A stretch of 64,000 nt of DNA, from contig JAHCLO010000036.1 of the NCBI GenBank assembly GCA_026125285.1, positions 1 through 64,000 on the forward strand, given 5' to 3'. Position 1 is the stretch's first letter. Every line of letters begins with the position of its first letter. Source of the stretch: Verrucomicrobiia bacterium (GTDB taxonomy: Bacteria; Verrucomicrobiota; Verrucomicrobiia; Limisphaerales; JADLHS01). The position numbers and the translations under genes were made by a program. This document shows, piece by piece, positions 60,040 to 64,000 of this stretch. The notes under the pieces were generated by a model, which worked only from the letters and a program-made list of their open reading frames with translations, did not search any database and was not told the DNA's origin.

Positions 60040-61239
60040 TCACGCCTTCAAACCCTTGAGTTTGGGCTCCAGCTTCTCATTCCTTTTGAGGAGGACGTCC
60101 CAGGCGATCTCCTCACCGCTGTAAGCGGCGTCGCGTCCGAGAATCGCGGTCAAGTTTGAGCGCACCGAGGGGGCGACCGTGGGATTGGCGACGTTGCCCT
60201 TCACGATGTCTTCGTGAAACTCGTTGATGTTCACCACGGTGCCGCCCGTGTAAAGATCGCCCACGCTGGCGCGGACACCTTCCTCCCGGCCGCGCAGCAT
60301 GACGCCAGTGTAGTAATCGGCGTCGAAGATGCCCTCCGCGCCGAAGGCCCGCACGCGGATTTCATCCTTCACGAACGGAATGCTTTGGATGCAGGTGAAC
60401 GAGCACACCAGGTTATCGGGAAACGTGTACTGGACCGCGAAGTGATCATAGATGCTGTTGGGCGGGCGAACCTTGCGACCCCCCAAACCGCGCGCGCGGA
60501 GGGGATCGGCATTGATGACCCAGGTGGCGACGTCGAGCGAATGGATGCTCTGCTCGACGATGAAGTCACCGGAGATCGGCAGTACATAATACCATTGCCG
60601 CAACTGTTCCTCGGGAGTTGGCGGCGGCGCGCCGCGACCGCCACCCGCCCACGGATAAAACGCCTCGACCATGACCAGCTTGCCAATCGCGCCCTGGTGA
60701 ACCAGCCGCACGGCCTCGCGGAAATGCTCGTTGGCCCGGGTCTGGAAATCCACGCGGAACACCCGCTGCTTCTCGGTGGCGAGTTTGCCCGCTTTGGCGA
60801 TGGTCAGGCAGCCGGGAACGTCCACGGCAATCGGTTTGGCCAGAAACACATGCTTGCCGGCCTCCACCGCCGCCAGCGCCTGCTCGGGATGGAAATACGG
60901 CGGAGTTTCGATCACGACCGCGTCGAGTTTGGCTTCGAGGAGTCGCTTGTAGCCTGATAACCCGGTGTAACGCCGGTTCGCGGCGATGCCATGTTTCTCG
61001 CCGACGGCATCCACCCGGTCCTGAAAATAATCCGCGCAGGCCACGAGCTTGTATTTGCCGGACTGCGCGAAGAGGTCGGCAATCCATCTTCCGCGTCCGC
61101 CACAGCCGATGAGGCCGAGTTCGATGGTGGAGTTGGCTTCGGCGGTCAATGCCGTGGATGGCTTCAACAGTGTGAGCGTGCTCGCGGCGGCAGTGGCCGT
61201 GAGAAACGTGCGACGATTGAAGGAGGAGGAATGGTTCAT
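60040..61239 (-). CDS. Gfo/Idh/MocA-family oxidoreductase, Tat-exported
   Basis: 399 aa. The N-terminus has a twin-arginine motif (FNRRTFLTATAAASTLTLL). The Rossmann start is GLIGCGGRGR, followed by HVFLAKPIAVDV with the family Lys-Pro and GDFIVEQSIHSLDVATWVI with the catalytic-region His. Related proteins in Verrucomicrobia and Planctomycetes are exported NAD(P)-using enzymes acting on sugars or inositols. The sugar-isomerase-like gene two genes upstream fits such a pathway. No convincing ribosome site. Confidence 0.88.
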   Translation of the reverse strand: MNHSSSFNRRTFLTATAAASTLTLLKPSTALTAEANSTIELGLIGCGGRGRWIADLFAQSGKYKLVACADYFQDRVDAVGEKHGIAANRRYTGLSGYKRLLEAKLDAVVIETPPYFHPEQALAAVEAGKHVFLAKPIAVDVPGCLTIAKAGKLATEKQRVFRVDFQTRANEHFREAVRLVHQGAIGKLVMVEAFYPWAGGGRGAPPPTPEEQLRQWYYVLPISGDFIVEQSIHSLDVATWVINADPLRARGLGGRKVRPPNSIYDHFAVQYTFPDNLVCSFTCIQSIPFVKDEIRVRAFGAEGIFDADYYTGVMLRGREEGVRASVGDLYTGGTVVNINEFHEDIVKGNVANPTVAPSVRSNLTAILGRDAAYSGEEIAWDVLLKRNEKLEPKLKGLKA

Positions 61240-61385
61240 GATTTGCCAGATTTGAAGGTTCAGATTCTTTGCAGATTCCCCAAAATGTACCCGCCGAATT
61301 GAGGCGTTTTCGCCAACACTGTCTGTTGCTGAACGTGACGTCGCCGAGCCACCAAACTTGCCCCCGCTGGAGTCCCTCGGAGATT

Positions 61386-61604
61386 TCAGGCCGCGGCCTG
61401 GTCCAGTTCCACGCCCAGGATCATCTGGTGGTTGAGCATGCGCGTGGCCCCGCTCTCGGCCACCACAATCACCGTGCGCCGATCCGGATGGACCCAGATA
61501 TGATCTGTGTGAGGTATGCGGATCTTGTCGCCGTTGGGCAGGAGCACGGAGAACGGCTCGAATGGCGTCGCGTACATCAACTCCCGAAGTCGCTCAACAT
61601 TCAT
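61386..61604 (-). CDS. small conserved hypothetical protein
   Basis: 72 aa, soluble. It reads MNVERLRELMYATPFEPFSV, then HTDHIWVHPDRRTVIVVAES with a GVELDQAAA end. I recall similar short proteins as hypothetical in this phylum and in Planctomycetes, but know no function. It lies between the oxidoreductase and the isomerase-like gene. Confidence 0.7.
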   Translation of the reverse strand: MNVERLRELMYATPFEPFSVLLPNGDKIRIPHTDHIWVHPDRRTVIVVAESGATRMLNHQMILGVELDQAAA

Positions 61605-61655
61605 AGCCTCAGTCTGGCATCAAGCGCACGGGAGTCAAGCAGCCCGGTCGGCTCC

Positions 61656-62531
61656 TCAGCCGTTCCGCACTTTGACCGTCTTCAAGCTATTGACCAAACC
61701 CCGCATCCACTCGACGCTCTTGCGCGTGTTTTCATCCGTGCCGCTGCACTCGATGGACACCACACCATCCCAACCGGTCCTGTGGAGATACTCCAGGCAC
61801 TTGCGGATGTTGTCGGCGTTGACGCCGCCGCCAACAAAGACTTCCGAACTGCCAATGCCGGTTTCTTCGCCGCGCACCGCTGCCGCCAACGCCGGGCTGA
61901 CGTCCTTGATGTGGCAATGGACGATGTATTTGCGGAGCGCTTTGCAGTAATCGAGCGGGTTGTGGCCGGCGATAAAACTGTTGCCGGTGTCAAAATTGCA
62001 GCGCAGATGTTCCGAGTCGAAGTGGCGGAACAGGCGGTCCATGAAATCAATGTCATTGGTGTACGGCCCATGCGGTTCGACGTTCACGACCACGTTGTAA
62101 TCCTCAGCCCAGGGCAACACCTGGGCGTAATTGTCGCACGTGACGCGGAAGACTTCCTTGCGCGTCATTCCCGGCGTCTCGAATGCGCCGTCCACCGTGT
62201 CCACCATGGGGCACCCGAGTTCCGCCGCAAAACGGATGGCCTGCTGGACGTATTGCACGCCGAACGCGGAACCACTCGGGCCCATCATCGGATAGGCGCC
62301 GTCAATTTGCGAAACCTTGAGCCTGAGTTGGTCCAGGAAGCGGCGCACGGCGCGCGGATTGGATTGCAGCGACACGCCCGGGTCGTAACCGAGCGCCTGG
62401 ATGAAATTCTGCCCGTGGATGACGGCAAACTCGAGGTGCTTGAGGCCGGTGGCGGCGATTTTCTCACAGGCGGCTTCAAAGCCGGTGCTCAACGGCCGCC
62501 AGTTGTCGGTGTGTAATCCCAGTTGAATCAT
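61656..62531 (-). CDS. sugar phosphate isomerase/epimerase-like TIM barrel
   Basis: 291 aa, ATG preceded by GGGAGA. AP-endonuclease-2/xylose-isomerase-like fold: metal residues lie in NVEPHGPYTNDI (Glu), CNFDTGNSF (Asp), VHCHIKDV (His pair) and GVVSIECSGTDE (Glu). FAVIHGQNFIQ is near the first strand. Such enzymes isomerise or epimerise keto-sugars and often pair with Gfo/Idh/MocA oxidoreductases, as here. Substrate unknown. Confidence 0.88.
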   Translation of the reverse strand: MIQLGLHTDNWRPLSTGFEAACEKIAATGLKHLEFAVIHGQNFIQALGYDPGVSLQSNPRAVRRFLDQLRLKVSQIDGAYPMMGPSGSAFGVQYVQQAIRFAAELGCPMVDTVDGAFETPGMTRKEVFRVTCDNYAQVLPWAEDYNVVVNVEPHGPYTNDIDFMDRLFRHFDSEHLRCNFDTGNSFIAGHNPLDYCKALRKYIVHCHIKDVSPALAAAVRGEETGIGSSEVFVGGGVNADNIRKCLEYLHRTGWDGVVSIECSGTDENTRKSVEWMRGLVNSLKTVKVRNG

Positions 62532-62717
62532 GATGGTTCTCCCTTCGTGGCCGGCCCCGCTGGGGTTGTCGGAATGGACGCGCCCGAGTGGCTCGTCCGG
62601 AGGTTAAGCAAATCAAAACCCGCCCGCTGCTCTGCGGTGCCGTTCATGCCGGTTTGCTAACGAGTTGAGCGCACGGCGTCAAGCCGAACCTTGTGCATCG
62701 GCGGGCAGCGGGCAGGT

Positions 62718-64000
62718 TCAGGAGATTTCGATCTCCAACCGGTTCTGCCGCCCCGGTTGCCAATGGACTTCCTTGGTGATCTCGCGTCCGCTGGGCAACC
62801 CGACGGTGACGCGGTGATGTCCGTGAAAAGCCTGCATCGTCAGGATGCCGGACGGATCCGGGCGGCCTTCGAGCTTCGTCCACCATTCACCACGGATGAG
62901 CGATTTCATCCGATCGTAAACCGGCTTGGGTGACATGTCGCGGCGCAGCCAGCCCGCGGGCGCCCGCTGCCACGCGCCGTGATCAGAAAAATCCCACCAC
63001 GTGATCGCTTGCAGTGCCGGGTGCGCGAACAGGGTGGTGTAGCACGCCGCTGTCTGTTCTGCCTGCCGTTGCTCGCCATCGGGTGTGGTCGCGCCCCAGT
63101 TTTCTCCCGGACCCAACCGCGGCCCGCTGAGTATGGTGGTTTCGGTGAAGTGAATCGGCAGTCCCAATTTCGCGTAAAGGTCACAAACCTCTCCGATTCT
63201 TCGCAACGGCCAGACGCGGTCATGCATGTGGCTCTGGATGCCGACCGCGTCAAAGAGCGAAGGCGATTGCGCCCGCAGGTCTTCCAGGATTTTCAAGTAA
63301 GCCGGCTCGAGGCGGTAATCGTTTACCAGCAACGTCGCGGCTGGATTGGCTTCGCGGGCAATGCGAAGATGTCGGGCCACGTAATCCACCGGGCCGAGGC
63401 TCTTGCCCCAGCGCGCCATGCGGGTTTGGTTGACGTCCTCCGGCAAATGCGTGGGTTCGTTGACCACGTCCCACACATCAATTCGCCCTTTGAATCGCGC
63501 CACGATCTCCCGCACGCGCGCGGCGGAGAGTTGCTCCAGTTGCTGATCGTCCTCCGGCAACCAGCGCGGCGATGCAGCGGGATGATCCCAAACCAGCGGA
63601 TGCCCTTTGCAGATGATGCTTTGCTGCGCGCACCACTCGGCGACCTTGTCGGTGTAGTCGTAATTCGGTTTTCGCTGCTCGGACTCGTAGTTCGCCCAGT
63701 AGAAGCCCAGGGTGGCAAAGTTGAACAGCTCGGCAAACTGCCGGCGATACTTCTCCTCGCGTTCCGGATCGCCGGTGCGGTTGAACATGAAAAAATTGCA
63801 GCCGAACCGAAACTCATGTCGCAATTGTTCCACGCGAATCGTGGCATGCGTCACCGGTTTGCCGGCCGTGTCCCGCAACACGATCGCCCCCTCGCTCTGG
63901 CGATGCCGCTCGATGCGCGCCCGGCATTGGGCGAGGATTTCGTCGTCGCCCAGCAGCTCCTTTTTGGTCTGGGCGCTCCCGGCGTAACTCGCGATCGAGA
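62718..64000 (-). CDS. endo-1,4-beta-xylanase GH10 domain, partial (5' end outside the window)
   Basis: The frame is open to the right edge (about 427 residues seen; upstream codons read TKKELLGDDEILAQCRARIE). After a beta domain (AIVLRDTAGKPVTHATIRV) comes a GH10 barrel: FGCNFFMFNRT, CKGHPLVWDHPAASPRWL, acid/base Glu in DVWDVVNEPTHL, nucleophile Glu in PIHFTETTIL and ITWWDFSDHGAWQ. A short beta domain ends the protein. Xylan or a related polymer is the likely substrate. Exported status cannot be judged because the N-terminus is missing. Confidence 0.88.
   Translation of the reverse strand, partial: SIASYAGSAQTKKELLGDDEILAQCRARIERHRQSEGAIVLRDTAGKPVTHATIRVEQLRHEFRFGCNFFMFNRTGDPEREEKYRRQFAELFNFATLGFYWANYESEQRKPNYDYTDKVAEWCAQQSIICKGHPLVWDHPAASPRWLPEDDQQLEQLSAARVREIVARFKGRIDVWDVVNEPTHLPEDVNQTRMARWGKSLGPVDYVARHLRIAREANPAATLLVNDYRLEPAYLKILEDLRAQSPSLFDAVGIQSHMHDRVWPLRRIGEVCDLYAKLGLPIHFTETTILSGPRLGPGENWGATTPDGEQRQAEQTAACYTTLFAHPALQAITWWDFSDHGAWQRAPAGWLRRDMSPKPVYDRMKSLIRGEWWTKLEGRPDPSGILTMQAFHGHHRVTVGLPSGREITKEVHWQPGRQNRLEIEIS

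Noticed and set aside
101-64000. tRNA, rRNA or known riboswitch
   Set aside because: I looked for cloverleaf-like and conserved rRNA strings and saw none; I cannot exclude small RNAs without a covariance search.

Overview
The window looks like a chromosome segment of a Verrucomicrobiota bacterium, probably of the Pedosphaerales/Limisphaerales type. The call rests on gene content: stand-alone type-II pseudopilin-like proteins, large secreted proteins built from lamin-tail, CotH, LamG and PQQ-like propeller modules, DUF1080 proteins, many glycoside hydrolases, and abundant dispersed palindromic repeats. No rRNA, tRNA or CRISPR array was seen. Almost every gene is on the minus strand; the one clear plus-strand gene is a GH2-type protein at 41119-45024.

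Region 1 (101-17724) reads as one very long minus-strand operon of 14 genes, most joined by 4-nt stop/start overlaps. In transcription order it holds a secreted alkaline-phosphatase-superfamily enzyme, a PbfA-like ammonia-lyase, an organophosphate-type MFS transporter and PhnW (aminoethylphosphonate catabolism). Then come a tandem-duplicated ModA-like binding protein, a ModB permease, a short ModC ATPase and a ThiF/MoeB-like protein (molybdate or tungstate uptake and pterin-cofactor type chemistry). A two-TM protein, an FtsX permease and a LolD-type ATPase follow, then two PQQ-like propeller proteins and a secreted glycosidase-like protein. The expected phosphonoacetaldehyde-processing enzyme and a Mo/W enzyme are not in the window.

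Region 2 (17937-40743) is an accessory region and holds the best candidate for an undescribed system. Eight divergent paralogous proteins (called A1-A8 here; about 360-410 aa, N-terminal export signal, a conserved WLA-type mid motif, a Tyr-x-Val...Pro-x-x-Phe-Glu block and one C-terminal TM anchor) are interleaved with small secreted Cys-rich proteins (called S here) that end in Gly, often Cys-Gly-Gly. MauE/DoxX-type redox membrane proteins occur twice, and an S9-like peptidase and an alpha/beta-hydrolase share one of these modules. The same A-S-(peptidase)-MauE order recurs. The array is decayed and dynamic: a frameshifted S gene, a ~97 % identical fragment of the peptidase gene, two tiny ORFs ending in CGG, an IS3-family element, and a short repeat upstream of most A genes.

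Region 3 (36013-39015, between A7 and A8) carries a pseudopilin-like gene and an O-antigen-ligase-like gene into which three palindromic repeat blocks have been inserted without breaking the frame. Other copies of this palindrome class lie in intergenic DNA at 35.5-35.9, 52.9 and 58.9 kb.

Region 4 (41119-64000) is a carbohydrate-oriented region. It has a GH2-like protein, a DUF1080-PHP fusion, a GH5-like protein, an aldehyde dehydrogenase, another pseudopilin with a secreted partner, a giant lamin-tail/CotH protein, a truncated esterase fused to a calcium-binding-type repeat fragment, DUF2905, a Gfo/Idh/MocA oxidoreductase, a sugar isomerase-like TIM barrel, and a GH10 xylanase that runs off the right edge.
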